Below, piece by piece: positions 44,868 through 53,965 of a stretch of DNA of 64,000 nucleotides. The notes under the pieces were generated by a model, which was not told the origin of the DNA, did not search any database, and worked only from the letters and a program-made list of their open reading frames with translations. The position numbers were made by a program, and so were the translations under genes. Each line of letters opens with the position of its first letter. The stretch's first letter is position 1. This stretch comes from Acidobacteriota bacterium (lineage in GTDB: Bacteria; Acidobacteriota; Vicinamibacteria; Vicinamibacterales; JAKQTR01): the NCBI GenBank assembly GCA_026393755.1, contig JAPKZO010000021.1:1-64000 (forward strand). The letters are read 5' to 3'.

Positions 44868-47339
44868 ATGGCCAAGCTCCCGAAGTCCAAACCACGGCCG
44901 CCGCTTCCGCCATCGCCCCCAACGCCCGCGCCGCCTCCGTCCCCCGCGCCGCCTCCGTCCCCCGCGACTGGTCGCGCCGGCAGGCGGCGCTTGCTTCGTT
45001 GGGCGGCGCTGGCGTTGTTGCTGGTTGCCTCGGCTGGCGCGGCCGCATGGTGGGGCCTCGCGCGGCGTCCGCCGAAGAGCGCGACTGGTATCGATCTGGG
45101 CAGCCTCGCGGCCGGCGTGTCCAGACAGGGCCTCAACCTCTTGATTGTGACGCTGGACACGACGCGGGCGGACCGGATCGGCGCGTATGGCGCTCTCGAC
45201 GTCGAAACGCCAGCCGTCGACGCGCTCGCGCGGGAGGGTGTGCAGTTCGATCAGGCCGTCTCAGTGGCCCCGCTCACGCTCCCGGTCCATTCGAGCATCT
45301 TCACCGGAAAGTTCCCCCCCGAACACGGTGTCCGCGACAACGGCGGCTTCTTCCTGGATGCCAAGCAGACGACACTCGCCGAGGTGTTGAAGGCACGCGG
45401 ATATCGCACGGGCGGCTTTATCGCGGCATACGTGCTCGACTCGAAATGGGGCATCAGCCAGGGATTCGATACCTACTTCGATGATTTCGATCTCAGCGAT
45501 TCCAAGGGTCTGTCGCTCGGCTCGATACAGCGGCCTGGCAACGAGGTTGTGGACAAGGCGCTGCCGTGGATTCAGCAGGCCAAGGACGTCCCGTTCTTCG
45601 CCTGGATCCACCTCTACGATGCCCACTCACCATACCGACCGCCGGAGCCCTTCGCGACGAAATACAAGGCGCATCCCTACAATGGCGAAGTGGCGTTCGC
45701 CGACAGCCAGTTGGGTCGCGTCATCGCGCAGCTCAAGGCGCTTGGCCTTTACGAACGCACCGTGATCGTCGTCATGGGAGACCATGGCGAGAGCCTCGGA
45801 GACCACGGCGAAGCCTCTCACGGCTTTTTCATCTACAACAGCGTGACTCATGTCCCGTTCGTGATTCGCGCGCCCTTCAGCCTGACCCGAAGCCGCCATG
45901 TCGCCGACCCGGTGCGCTCGGTGGACGTGATGCCGACGGTGCTGGACCTGCTCGGGGTGCCTTCGCCAGCGGGCATCTCCGGGGCGAGCCTCGTGCCGCT
46001 CATGACGGGTTCGGTGCTCGAACTGGGCCTCGACGCCTATTCGGAGTCCTTGTACCCGTTGCACCATTACGGTTGGAGTGACCTTCGCGCGCTTCGCGCC
46101 GGGCGTTACAAGGTCATCGACGCGCCGCGGCCGGAACTGTACGACGTAGACCAGGATCCGGGAGAAGCGACAAATCTGTACCAACAGCGGCGGTCGCTGG
46201 GCGACGGGATGATCGCCCAACTGCGGGCGATGGAGAATCGCTTCCAGAAGACCGAGGCAGCGATGCCAGCCGAAGACGTGGACCCCGAGGCCAGGGCGCG
46301 GCTGGCGGCACTCGGTTACGTGGGCTCCTTTGTCGCGAATGCCTCGGATCCGCGGACGGGGCGCGCCGATCCGAAAGACAAGATCGGGCTCTTCAACAAG
46401 CTCGGCGAGGTGACGGCGCTGACCAAGGAGCGTGAGGCGGTCGAAAGCGAGCCGTTCGATCAGATCGTCGGGCTCCTCAACGACGTGCTTCGCGAAGACC
46501 CGCAGGTCATCGACGCGTGGTTCATGATGGGGTCGGTCCACCTGCGGCACGCCAAGCCCGAGCTGGCGGTGAAGTACTTCACGCACACCCTCAGCTTGAA
46601 GCCCGACTACGACCTCGCCGTGATCAACCTCGCCCAGGCGTATCGGCAGCTGGGCGACGATGACGCCGCACTGGCGGGCTTTGAGCGGTACCTCCAACTC
46701 GATCCCACCGACGCGTTCGTGCGGTACCAGATTGGCGAGATCTGGCTGGATCGCGGGGACGTCGCCAAAGCGGAGCAACTGTTCCTGAAGGCGCTCGAGC
46801 TCGGACCACACGTCGCGGCGGCGAAGAATGCGCTCGGCGTCATCGCGTTAGGCCGGGGCGATGTCGACGGCGCCGAGCGGCTGATACAGGCGGCGATCGC
46901 CATCAAGCCGAAGGTGAGGCTGGCGCACTACAACCTTGCACTGATTGCCGAGAAGCGCGGCGACCTTCCCGGGGCCGAGCGGGAATATGTCGAGGAACTG
47001 AAACAGCACCCCGAAAGCTACAAGGCCGCGTTCAACCTGTCGCGGCTCTACGAACAGGTGGGCGATCGGGAAGGCCAGATTGAGGCCCTCAAGGCGTCGA
47101 TCAAGAGCAATCCGCGTTTCCCCGAAGGCCACTTCTTTTTGGCGAAAGCGTACCTGGACGGAGGCACCAACGTCGCCGAGGCCGCTCAGTTGGCGAGGAA
47201 GGGCCTCGAGTTGGGTCCCAAGTCGGAGCATGCGGCACTGGGCCACTACGTGTTGGCGGACATCTACAACCGGCAGGGCCGCGGTCGCGAGGCTGCTCAG
47301 GAAGCCGCCCTCGGGCGGGCGCTCGAGGCACGTAAATAG
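44868..47339 (+). CDS. Membrane-anchored sulfatase-like (alkaline phosphatase superfamily) protein with TPR repeats
   Basis: The product is 823 residues. A cytosolic Pro-rich leader (to about residue 40) is followed by one transmembrane helix (about 42-62) and an extracytoplasmic catalytic domain to about 520. Metal ligands are visible in LLIVTLDTTRADRIG and VVMGDHGESLGDHGE. The nucleophile region reads APLTLPVHSSIFTGKFPPEH, so the usual Cys/Ser of formylglycine sulfatases is absent and Thr137 is the candidate nucleophile, as in phosphoethanolamine transferases. About seven TPR units fill 530-810. The substrate is unknown. Family members are common in Acidobacteria and Planctomycetes. Confidence 0.88.
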   Translation: MAKLPKSKPRPPLPPSPPTPAPPPSPAPPPSPATGRAGRRRLLRWAALALLLVASAGAAAWWGLARRPPKSATGIDLGSLAAGVSRQGLNLLIVTLDTTRADRIGAYGALDVETPAVDALAREGVQFDQAVSVAPLTLPVHSSIFTGKFPPEHGVRDNGGFFLDAKQTTLAEVLKARGYRTGGFIAAYVLDSKWGISQGFDTYFDDFDLSDSKGLSLGSIQRPGNEVVDKALPWIQQAKDVPFFAWIHLYDAHSPYRPPEPFATKYKAHPYNGEVAFADSQLGRVIAQLKALGLYERTVIVVMGDHGESLGDHGEASHGFFIYNSVTHVPFVIRAPFSLTRSRHVADPVRSVDVMPTVLDLLGVPSPAGISGASLVPLMTGSVLELGLDAYSESLYPLHHYGWSDLRALRAGRYKVIDAPRPELYDVDQDPGEATNLYQQRRSLGDGMIAQLRAMENRFQKTEAAMPAEDVDPEARARLAALGYVGSFVANASDPRTGRADPKDKIGLFNKLGEVTALTKEREAVESEPFDQIVGLLNDVLREDPQVIDAWFMMGSVHLRHAKPELAVKYFTHTLSLKPDYDLAVINLAQAYRQLGDDDAALAGFERYLQLDPTDAFVRYQIGEIWLDRGDVAKAEQLFLKALELGPHVAAAKNALGVIALGRGDVDGAERLIQAAIAIKPKVRLAHYNLALIAEKRGDLPGAEREYVEELKQHPESYKAAFNLSRLYEQVGDREGQIEALKASIKSNPRFPEGHFFLAKAYLDGGTNVAEAAQLARKGLELGPKSEHAALGHYVLADIYNRQGRGREAAQEAALGRALEARK
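44928..44963 (+). repeat. 18-bp tandem duplication in the Pro-rich leader
   Basis: Two exact head-to-tail copies of an 18-bp unit starting GCGCCGCCTCCGTCC (44928-44945 and 44946-44963) encode APPPSP twice in the N-terminus of the sulfatase-like protein. Confidence 0.85.
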
Positions 47340-47340
47340 G

Positions 47341-47379
47341 CGAAGGGCCGGGGGAGCGCGTGGCTCGCCCGGCCCTTCG
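47341..47379. terminator. Bidirectional terminator hairpin
   Basis: A 12-bp perfect stem, CGAAGGGCCGGG (47341-47352) and CCCGGCCCTTCG (47368-47379), encloses an inner GAGC/GCTC stem. It lies between the converging sulfatase-like and TonB-receptor genes and probably terminates both. Confidence 0.8.
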
Positions 47380-47404
47380 TGTCAAGAAACAGCGCCGTCG
47401 GTCG

Positions 47405-50122
47405 CTAGAATGACCAGCGGCCTCCGATCGTCGCCTGGCGCGCACCCTGCACGCCACTCGGCGAGCCGTAGAGCACTAGGGCGCTGCTCGGATAGCGGGT
47501 TATCCGGCTGGTGATGGTCGCGGTGTTGAACAGGTTCGTCACATCCGCGTAGACACCGAACCGGTGTCCCGATACCTGGAACACCTTTTCCGCTCGTAGA
47601 TCGAAGTTCTTATAGAAGTCGTTGTACTTCGACCCTCGCGGTTCGAGGTAGATCTGCCGCCTCCCCGATCCTGGAATATTGAGCGCACCGGTGCTCAATT
47701 GCTCGTAGGCCGCGTACGGCCGTCCGCTCATGCCGGTGAAGGATCCGCTCAACATGACCTCGACCTTTGGAACCTGGTACGTGAGGTAGATCTTGATCTC
47801 ATGCCGGCGTGAGTTCGTCAACTCGCCGATGTTATTGATGATCGCGGTGTTCGGAGATGCCCAGGTGTTTCCACCAAGCCAGTTGCCGAAACCGCTGTTG
47901 TCGACGTTGCCTTCCGCCTTCGAGAGCACGTAAGACGCCTGGAAGGCCCAGCGATTCTTGAGCGATCGGCTCAACATCAGCATCAGGGCCTTGTAGTCGC
48001 GTTGTGGGTCCGCCGTCGCGATGACGCTCCCGTCCGTCGACTTGTACTGATAACCGGCGATGTTGCGAATATAGAAATTCTCGCCCGTCGTGTTCCGGTT
48101 ATTCCAGTAGTACGCCGTGTACGGCTGATGGGTCAGCCCGTTCGTGCGTTGAATCGGGCTCCAGAGCGCTCCATTGATCACATTGTTGATGAAATTCCCC
48201 GTCGTACGCCAGATGCCGGTCGCCACCAGCCGCACATTCCCAAAGAACTGCTGCTCCAATGCCGCGCTCAATTCGTCGGTCTTCGGGTGTTTGATGTCCT
48301 TGCTGATCCCGTAGACCAGGGCCGGCGTGAGAACCACCGGCGTCCCCAGCGATCCGTTCGGGAAGACCTCGGTCGAGGTGTAGTCCTGGATTCCGGGGGT
48401 CGCCGAGGTATAGAACCCCGTCGCCGTGCCCTCGTAGTAACGACCCCAGAAACCCCTGAGGACCGTCGTTCCCTTTCCAGTAAGGTCCACGGCGGCGCCC
48501 AGACGCGGACCCCAGGAATCCTTGGGCGTATAGACGTTCGCCTTCAGCACAGGGCTGTAGCCTCGGATGTGGTCCATCCGAAGACCCAGGTTCAGCGTCA
48601 GTCTGCCGACGCTCCACTGATCCTGCGCGTAGGCCGAGGTTCGCCGGTTGTCGCCCTGGACGTCGTATCCATAGGTATACCGATACCGGCTGCCGTAATA
48701 ATCGAGAACGTAGAACCCCGCCGGTCCGTAGGGCTGGTACTGACTCCGCACGTGGCTCCGTTCGATCTCGGCGCCGAACTTGAACGAGTGAGAGCCGTAC
48801 GCCTGAGCGTACTTACTGAGGGAGACAATGACCTGGTTCCGGCTTCGGTCGGCGTAGTACTGTCCGCCACCGCCGCCGCTGTAAGTGTTCGTCTCATAGT
48901 CGACGACCGGCGGCGCCGGATCGACCGGGTCGAGGTAGTAATACCCCGTGTACCCGGTAAGCTTGGCTTCGAAGAGCGTGTTCGAGCCGAACACCTTGCG
49001 GTACTGTGCGTTCCACACCCATTCAGGCGCATCTTCGGTCACCGTCGCGCTGTCGATCGCCTGAGAACCTGGCCAGAACCCGACTCGCCCCGTGACGTTG
49101 TACTGGTCGTACTGGACCCCCAGGATGACCGTGTCTGACGGGCTCGGCTGGAATGTCAGCTTGAGGTTGAGCCTGGGGCTGACGTCCGTCGCGGTCTTCA
49201 GTGGTCCGCTCGGATCGGTGTTGGCGGAGTACCGCTGGACGCTCCCGAAGAAGAACGCCTTGTTCTTCATGATTGGGCCGCCGAGCTGGACGCTGTAGTC
49301 CACCAGTTTCCTCGTGATGTCCGAGGAACCGAGGCCGGGATTCAGATCCAGGACGGCTTTGGTGATGTTCTTGCCGGCGAGCGACGCCTTGGTGTACCGC
49401 ATCGTGAACAGGCCGGAGTACACGTTGCCTCCGGACTTGGTCACGGTATTGACCACCGCGCCCGTGAAGCCGCCATACTCCGCCGCGGCGCCCAGCCCGC
49501 CGATCTGGATCTCGTCAATCAGGTTTTGATTGAAGAACGTCCAGGCCGACCCGCCTTCGGGGTCGCGCGTGTCGACGCCGTCGAGCAACAGTGCGTTGCC
49601 GTAGCTCCCCTGTCCGCCGTACGCCGAACTGCTGTTGATGCCAGGCGCATAGTTCAAGAGACCCGTCGAGGTCGATGAATAAATCGGCATCGCCGTCAGC
49701 AGTTCGTTGCTGAGATTGGTGTCGGTGGACGAGCTCTTCACGTCCACGGTCACCGCGTTGGCCGTGACCTCGACCGATTCGGTCACGCCGCCCACTTTCA
49801 GGCTGAAATCCATCGCCACGGTCTTGCCCATGCCAACAGCGACGCCATCGCGCTGCTGCGTGAGAAAGCCGGACAGTTCAACCTTGAGCGCATAGGTCGT
49901 GGGCGCCAAGCCGACGAACCGGAACTCTCCCTGTGCGTCGGTCACGGTTGTCTTGGTTCCCATCGGCCCGATCAACACTACCGACACGCCGGGGAGCACG
50001 CCGCCCTGCTGGTCGACGACCTTCCCCTCGACCGTGCCGACCTGCGTCTGAGCCTGCGCGAGCCCCGCCATCAGTCCGAAGACGACGAGGAAGACGGTGA
50101 GCGAATACGATGCGCGTCTCAT
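47405..50122 (-). CDS. TonB-dependent receptor with carboxypeptidase-regulatory domain (Oar-like)
   Basis: The product is 905 residues from ATG 50122. It has a signal peptide (RRASYSLTVFLVVFGLMAGL, cut near AQA) and an N-terminal Ig-like carboxypeptidase-regulatory domain (VGTVEGKVVDQQGGVLPGVS). A plug domain follows (ESVEVTANAVTVDVKSSSTD, then DGVDTRDPEGG), then a long beta-barrel ending in TIGGRWSF with the C-terminal Phe of outer-membrane proteins. There is no clear TonB box. It would import a large ligand, possibly glycan or peptide; this is inference. A small secreted protein gene precedes it by 13 bases. Confidence 0.93.
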   Translation of the reverse strand: MRRASYSLTVFLVVFGLMAGLAQAQTQVGTVEGKVVDQQGGVLPGVSVVLIGPMGTKTTVTDAQGEFRFVGLAPTTYALKVELSGFLTQQRDGVAVGMGKTVAMDFSLKVGGVTESVEVTANAVTVDVKSSSTDTNLSNELLTAMPIYSSTSTGLLNYAPGINSSSAYGGQGSYGNALLLDGVDTRDPEGGSAWTFFNQNLIDEIQIGGLGAAAEYGGFTGAVVNTVTKSGGNVYSGLFTMRYTKASLAGKNITKAVLDLNPGLGSSDITRKLVDYSVQLGGPIMKNKAFFFGSVQRYSANTDPSGPLKTATDVSPRLNLKLTFQPSPSDTVILGVQYDQYNVTGRVGFWPGSQAIDSATVTEDAPEWVWNAQYRKVFGSNTLFEAKLTGYTGYYYLDPVDPAPPVVDYETNTYSGGGGGQYYADRSRNQVIVSLSKYAQAYGSHSFKFGAEIERSHVRSQYQPYGPAGFYVLDYYGSRYRYTYGYDVQGDNRRTSAYAQDQWSVGRLTLNLGLRMDHIRGYSPVLKANVYTPKDSWGPRLGAAVDLTGKGTTVLRGFWGRYYEGTATGFYTSATPGIQDYTSTEVFPNGSLGTPVVLTPALVYGISKDIKHPKTDELSAALEQQFFGNVRLVATGIWRTTGNFINNVINGALWSPIQRTNGLTHQPYTAYYWNNRNTTGENFYIRNIAGYQYKSTDGSVIATADPQRDYKALMLMLSRSLKNRWAFQASYVLSKAEGNVDNSGFGNWLGGNTWASPNTAIINNIGELTNSRRHEIKIYLTYQVPKVEVMLSGSFTGMSGRPYAAYEQLSTGALNIPGSGRRQIYLEPRGSKYNDFYKNFDLRAEKVFQVSGHRFGVYADVTNLFNTATITSRITRYPSSALVLYGSPSGVQGARQATIGGRWSF

Positions 50123-50135
50123 TATGGTCGTCCTC

Positions 50136-50477
50136 CTATTTCTTGCCGGCCGAATGGATTCGGTCGTGCTGCGTCGAGTACACCGCATAGCCGACCCCTG
50201 CCGCCAGGGTCAACAGCACCGCGATGCCGACCGGTTTCTTGAAGAACGAGGGCGAGCCCAGATCGGCCTTGCCGCTCTTTGCGCCTGGCGCCTGCGCCCG
50301 AGCCGGTGTCAGCGGCGTCGCCGCTGCGGCGTGCTCGACCATCGCCGCGAACGTCGGTCTTGCCGGAGCCGGTGCCGGTGGATCTCCCGCAAAACTGGGG
50401 AGAGGAGTCGCAGTCAGGATCAGCGCAACGATCAGCGAGCGGCTGACCCACTGCCAGAGTGGGACCTGAAGTTTCAC
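50136..50477 (-). CDS. Small exported protein with C-terminal membrane helix
   Basis: The product is 113 residues from GTG 50477, with a strong AAGGAGG at 50486-50492. It has a signal peptide (SRSLIVALILTATPLPSFAG), an Ala/Pro-rich middle and one C-terminal hydrophobic helix (VGIAVLLTLAAGVGYAVYS) before a short basic tail. No family is recognised. It is in tight operon spacing (13 bases) with the TonB receptor, so it may be an accessory or assembly factor. Confidence 0.7.
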   Translation of the reverse strand: MKLQVPLWQWVSRSLIVALILTATPLPSFAGDPPAPAPARPTFAAMVEHAAAATPLTPARAQAPGAKSGKADLGSPSFFKKPVGIAVLLTLAAGVGYAVYSTQHDRIHSAGKK

Positions 50478-50829
50478 GTGACTATCCTCCTTGAAGTCGA
50501 GGAGCCTCCCGCCGTACGGCGATGTCCGGGGGGGCGCATGAACGGGGAGAGTATACCCTACACCCGGGGCGATGTACCCCCTTTGCGTTCAACAAAAATT
50601 CGCCCCCCTCGCTGGCGAACGTCATCTGAGCCAGGCGGGGCAGCGCGACGGAACCTGATATTGGCGTTCGGGTTGACGGCGACGCCTCGATGCGCCAGCA
50701 TGACACCGGGTTCCATGGACACACAACGCGCCACGGGACCGACCGGAGCACCGACGTGCCCTGGGTAGGTCGAGGTCGGTCCATGCAGCGGGACCCAGCG
50801 CCAGCATGGTGGCAGAATGCGGGAGACCG
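50478..50829. other. Divergent intergenic region between the receptor operon and fdhE
   Basis: About 352 bases without a protein-like frame. Reading the minus strand, a TATACT box at 50555-50550 lies about 70 bases upstream of the small exported protein start and is the likely promoter of that operon. The half next to fdhE shows no clear promoter. A G-run at 50528-50534 could affect secondary structure. Confidence 0.45.
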
Positions 50830-51714
50830 ATGATGGAACCGCCAGTTAGACAGCGACTGGAACGCCCTGACACGCCGGAAGTCGCCGCACTCAGGCGGCT
50901 CAAGGCGGCCCAGCCTCAGCTGGCCAGTGCGGTCGACATGCAGATTGAGCTGGTCGCGCTCTACCGCCGGGCCCAGATTCGGGTGACCACGCGGGTCTTC
51001 GACCTCGATGCCGAGGCGCTCGCCCGCACGCTCGCGGCCGGCATTCCCATCGTGCGGTTCAGTGACGTGCCGTTCGATTGGCCCGAACTGCGCGGTCTGG
51101 TGCGGCAGATGTCAGACCTGTTGAGACGATTCGATCTGATTGAACCGTCCGAACACGACGCCTTGCAGGCGCGCGTGCGAGCTGGGCACCCGACTCCTGA
51201 CGAAGTGGCGGACTGGTACAACCTCAGGGCTACCCAGGGGAATGTCGACAGCGACAACTCAGGCGCAAGCAGCACACAGGCCCAGGTGTTGTCGCTCGCA
51301 AGCCGGCCGTTTCTGGGCCGCGCCGTGGAGATGATCCAGCGGCGCGTCGACTTGTCGGCGTGGGCGCGCGCCTACTGCCCGTTCTGCGGCGGCGATCCTG
51401 AGCTTGGCGTGATCGGCGCCGCCGACCAGCGTCGCCTCGTCTGCGGGCGCTGCGCCGGGCAGTGGCCGTTTGAAGACGGCGTGTGTCCATACTGCGACAG
51501 CCGTGATCGGGGACGAATCACGTCGTTCGAATTCGCCTGCTGGCCCGACGCGGCCCGCGACGGCGTCTACCGTCTGACCGGCTGCGACGTGTGCCACCGC
51601 TACCTGAAATCGTACGTCCCGCGCGCCTCGTCACGGCCCGTCATGCTGGATGTCGACACCATTGGCTCGCTGCTGCTGGACGCAGCGGCGGCGCAACGGG
51701 GATATATCAGTTAG
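50830..51714 (+). CDS. Formate dehydrogenase accessory protein FdhE homologue
   Basis: The product is 294 residues. FdhE is a rubredoxin-like iron protein needed for maturation of respiratory formate dehydrogenase. The Cys motifs are all present: CPFCGG, CGRCAGQWPF, CPYCDS and CDVCHRYLKSY. The N-terminal half is helical and divergent. No formate dehydrogenase gene is in the window. Two adjacent ATG codons (50830, 50833) serve as start. Its TAG stop overlaps the TAA stop of the converging carboxypeptidase gene (TTAG, 51711-51714). Confidence 0.88.
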   Translation: MMEPPVRQRLERPDTPEVAALRRLKAAQPQLASAVDMQIELVALYRRAQIRVTTRVFDLDAEALARTLAAGIPIVRFSDVPFDWPELRGLVRQMSDLLRRFDLIEPSEHDALQARVRAGHPTPDEVADWYNLRATQGNVDSDNSGASSTQAQVLSLASRPFLGRAVEMIQRRVDLSAWARAYCPFCGGDPELGVIGAADQRRLVCGRCAGQWPFEDGVCPYCDSRDRGRITSFEFACWPDAARDGVYRLTGCDVCHRYLKSYVPRASSRPVMLDVDTIGSLLLDAAAAQRGYIS

Positions 51715-52760
51715 TGAATTTCTGCGCCGGGGCCGCGGGGTGGCCCGGGATGCCCGCCAAGCAGCGACTGCGCCTTGCTGGTCACCCAGCTGAGCAGGTT
51801 CTTCGTCTCCGAGAACCTCCCCGCATTCGATCGGGCGCCCAGCACAACCACCGCGACGGTCTGGTCGAGGTCGGGTAGCCGCAACAGCGTCACGAGACAG
51901 TAGCCGGCCTGTGATATGAAGCCCGTCTTGCCTCCGCGTACATCCACATTTGCGGTTCTCAACAGCTGGTTCGTGCTGTGAATGGTGACGGCTCTCCGGC
52001 TCGTCCTGAACGAGTACGCTTCGGTCCGCATGATGGTCGAAATCAGGGCGTCGTCGGCCGCGTACGCAATCAGCCTCGCCATGTCGTATGCGGACGAGAC
52101 GTTCTGGGCAAGCAGACCGGACGGGTCCGCGTAGCTGGTGCTGGTCAGCCCGAGTTCGGCCGCCTTCTGATTCATCCGAACCACGAATCCGGCGGCGCCG
52201 TACGGCGACACGCGCGCAATCGCCCTGGCCGCGGCATTGTCGGATGAGATCAACATCAGATGGAGGAGATTGTCGAGCGAGACCTGCTCCAGCGCCCGCA
52301 AGTGCGTCACCGACGCACCCCGGATATCGGCGGCGGTAATGATCACCTGTGTGGCCAGATTGGGCGCTTCATCCAGAAAACAGAGCGCCGTCATTACCTT
52401 GGTGATGCTCGCGATCGACCGCTGGTCAAACGCCTTTTCTTCCCACAGCACCTTGTTGGTCGCGGGGTTATAGATGATCGCGGCCTCGGCACGCACATCC
52501 GGAACGACGTCACCCTGAGCGTCGATCTTCACCCTGGGCTGGGCCGGCTGCGCCTCGCGGGCTCGCGCGGCGGCTTCGGCCTGTGCCAGCCTGGCCTTCC
52601 TCGCCCGTGACGCTGCAGCAGAGTACTTCGTCGACGTCTGCCGTTTCGCGGTGCTCTGGCCCCGCCCGCTCGCCTCCGCCAGGTCGACCGCCGCGACCGC
52701 CACCAGGCACACCAGTCCAGCCGTGACGATGCGCCTCAACTGCCGCTTTGGATGGACCAT
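51711..52760 (-). CDS. D-alanyl-D-alanine carboxypeptidase (peptidase S11)
   Basis: The product is 349 residues from ATG 52760. The N-terminal signal (RRIVTAGLVCLVAVAAVDLA) is followed by an Ala/Arg/Lys/Gln-rich linker of about 50 residues. The S11 active site is complete: SIASITKVMT (Ser-X2-Lys), SSDN (Ser-X-Asn) and GGKTGFI (Lys-Thr-Gly). It trims the terminal D-Ala of peptidoglycan stem peptides in the periplasm. The usual C-terminal amphipathic anchor of DacA is not seen. Confidence 0.93.
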   Translation of the reverse strand: MVHPKRQLRRIVTAGLVCLVAVAAVDLAEASGRGQSTAKRQTSTKYSAAASRARKARLAQAEAAARAREAQPAQPRVKIDAQGDVVPDVRAEAAIIYNPATNKVLWEEKAFDQRSIASITKVMTALCFLDEAPNLATQVIITAADIRGASVTHLRALEQVSLDNLLHLMLISSDNAAARAIARVSPYGAAGFVVRMNQKAAELGLTSTSYADPSGLLAQNVSSAYDMARLIAYAADDALISTIMRTEAYSFRTSRRAVTIHSTNQLLRTANVDVRGGKTGFISQAGYCLVTLLRLPDLDQTVAVVVLGARSNAGRFSETKNLLSWVTSKAQSLLGGHPGPPRGPGAEIH

Positions 52761-52892
52761 GGATTCAGATCTCAGGTTTCGAACAGACTTAAATGCGGAT
52801 TCTAGCAAATCGACGCGCCGACATATACGAAAAACTGTAGGCCCGTCGAAAATGTCCACATCCTCCTCTCTGAGCCCGCCGTGAAACGGCCC

Positions 52893-53195
52893 TCAGTCAT
52901 CGTCGTGCGGATCCGGCCCAATCGACTCCGGAAGGCGGAATGGGTCGTCCTTCCGGATGGCCTCACCGTGTTCAACCACGCGGTTCCACGTCTCGACGTT
53001 GAAGCCGACAACCGCTTCGTAGCCCGCAACAAGGGTCGGAACCTCGGCTCGACCGGTCAGGGTCAACATGAGCCGCAGCGCTTCTGGATCATCCGTGATG
53101 TCGTACTCGACGTAGACAGGAGCGCAGCGATCGAGAAACTCCTTGGCGTCGCGGCAGTGCGGACAGTCGCGCATCGTGAACAACTTGTTCTTCAT
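52893..53195 (-). CDS. Glutaredoxin-like protein
   Basis: The product is 100 residues with a thioredoxin fold. The N-terminus NKLFTMRDCPHCRDAKEFLD carries a Cys-Pro-His-Cys motif, and the cis-Pro is in EVPTLVAGYEAVVGF. The spacing matches glutaredoxins and NrdH-like proteins. The C-terminus ends in an acidic PDPHDDD tail. It could be a thiol-disulfide reductant or serve a reductase not in the window. Confidence 0.85.
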   Translation of the reverse strand: MKNKLFTMRDCPHCRDAKEFLDRCAPVYVEYDITDDPEALRLMLTLTGRAEVPTLVAGYEAVVGFNVETWNRVVEHGEAIRKDDPFRLPESIGPDPHDDD

Positions 53196-53510
53196 CGGCG
53201 TCCACCCATATACGGCTTATCGGCTCCACACGCCCCCAACTGGAATCGATCGCTCAAAATTATTACATCGGCGACCCGTCATTCGGGTCAGTATTCCTTG
53301 CCGACAGATCCAAAATGCAGAATTGTCACTCCAATCATTCAGATATATTCCGGAACCGGCGACCGCACGCGTCGATCAATCGATTCCGCATAGGCTCAAG
53401 ATCCTCAAAAGAAGACCGATAATCCGGACAGATCATCGGGTGAGCATGCAAGTGCGCCGTGCATTCTGGCCGGCACGTCATTTGCATTGGTGCCCGGTAA
53501 GGAGAGTGTC
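53196..53510. other. Divergent intergenic region
   Basis: About 315 bases with lower GC between the glutaredoxin-like gene (minus) and a small plus-strand gene. It holds a short hairpin, GACCC/GGGTC, around 53272-53289. I see no clear promoter or protein-like frame. Confidence 0.4.
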
Positions 53511-53726
53511 ATGAGCCTTGTTCGGCTCCTCGGATTCGCGACGTTGCCGTGCGGTTGCGTGGTCGGCCGGTATCGTGAACTGGCGACCAACCGCGAAGTC
53601 GCCTATGTAGAGGAGAAGGGACAGTCCTGCGACGCGCACGGGCACCGCCGGAATCACACGATTCAGGCCGGCCGGGCGACCGTGGCGGTGTTCCCTCAGC
53701 AGATGGCGGCCGCGAAAGCGTCCTGA
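53511..53726 (+). CDS. Small conserved-looking hypothetical protein
   Basis: The product is 71 residues from ATG 53511 with AAGGAGA upstream. It reads SLVRLLGFATLPCGCVVGRY, then an acidic stretch with EKGQSCDAHGHRRNHT. The CGC and CDAHGHRRNH patterns could bind a metal. I do not recognise the family. Confidence 0.5.
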   Translation: MSLVRLLGFATLPCGCVVGRYRELATNREVAYVEEKGQSCDAHGHRRNHTIQAGRATVAVFPQQMAAAKAS

Positions 53727-53901
53727 TCACCCAGTCTTCCCTACCACCCAGGCCTGTGCTCTCGCGCGGGCCCGGCGGGCGTTCGTCTTTCCCATCCAGC
53801 CGCCACGGTCATCACCCACCTGCCACATTCTGTCAACCGATGTCAGTCTGTTGTCGGTTTGTGTCACTCCGGCTGCCGCGGCGCCGTTGAGCCCCAAAGA
53901 C

Positions 53902-53935
53902 AAACGGGGGACGGCGCAAGTGCCATCCCCCGTTT
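53902..53935 (-). terminator. Intrinsic terminator of the second TonB receptor
   Basis: A 10-bp perfect stem, AAACGGGGGA (53902-53911) and TCCCCCGTTT (53926-53935), with an inner GGC/GCC. On the minus strand it is followed by a T-rich tail. It lies 30 bases after the receptor stop. Confidence 0.8.
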
Positions 53936-53965
53936 CCGAGAACGAGCTGAGGTCGAGAAATCCGG

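Noticed and set aside
47341-47379. Hairpin as a member of the dispersed palindrome family
   Set aside because: Its sequence is unrelated and its position between convergent genes fits an ordinary terminator.
53866-53880. TCACTCCGGCTGCC as a palindrome copy
   Set aside because: The left arm matches but the right arm does not, so it is probably chance.
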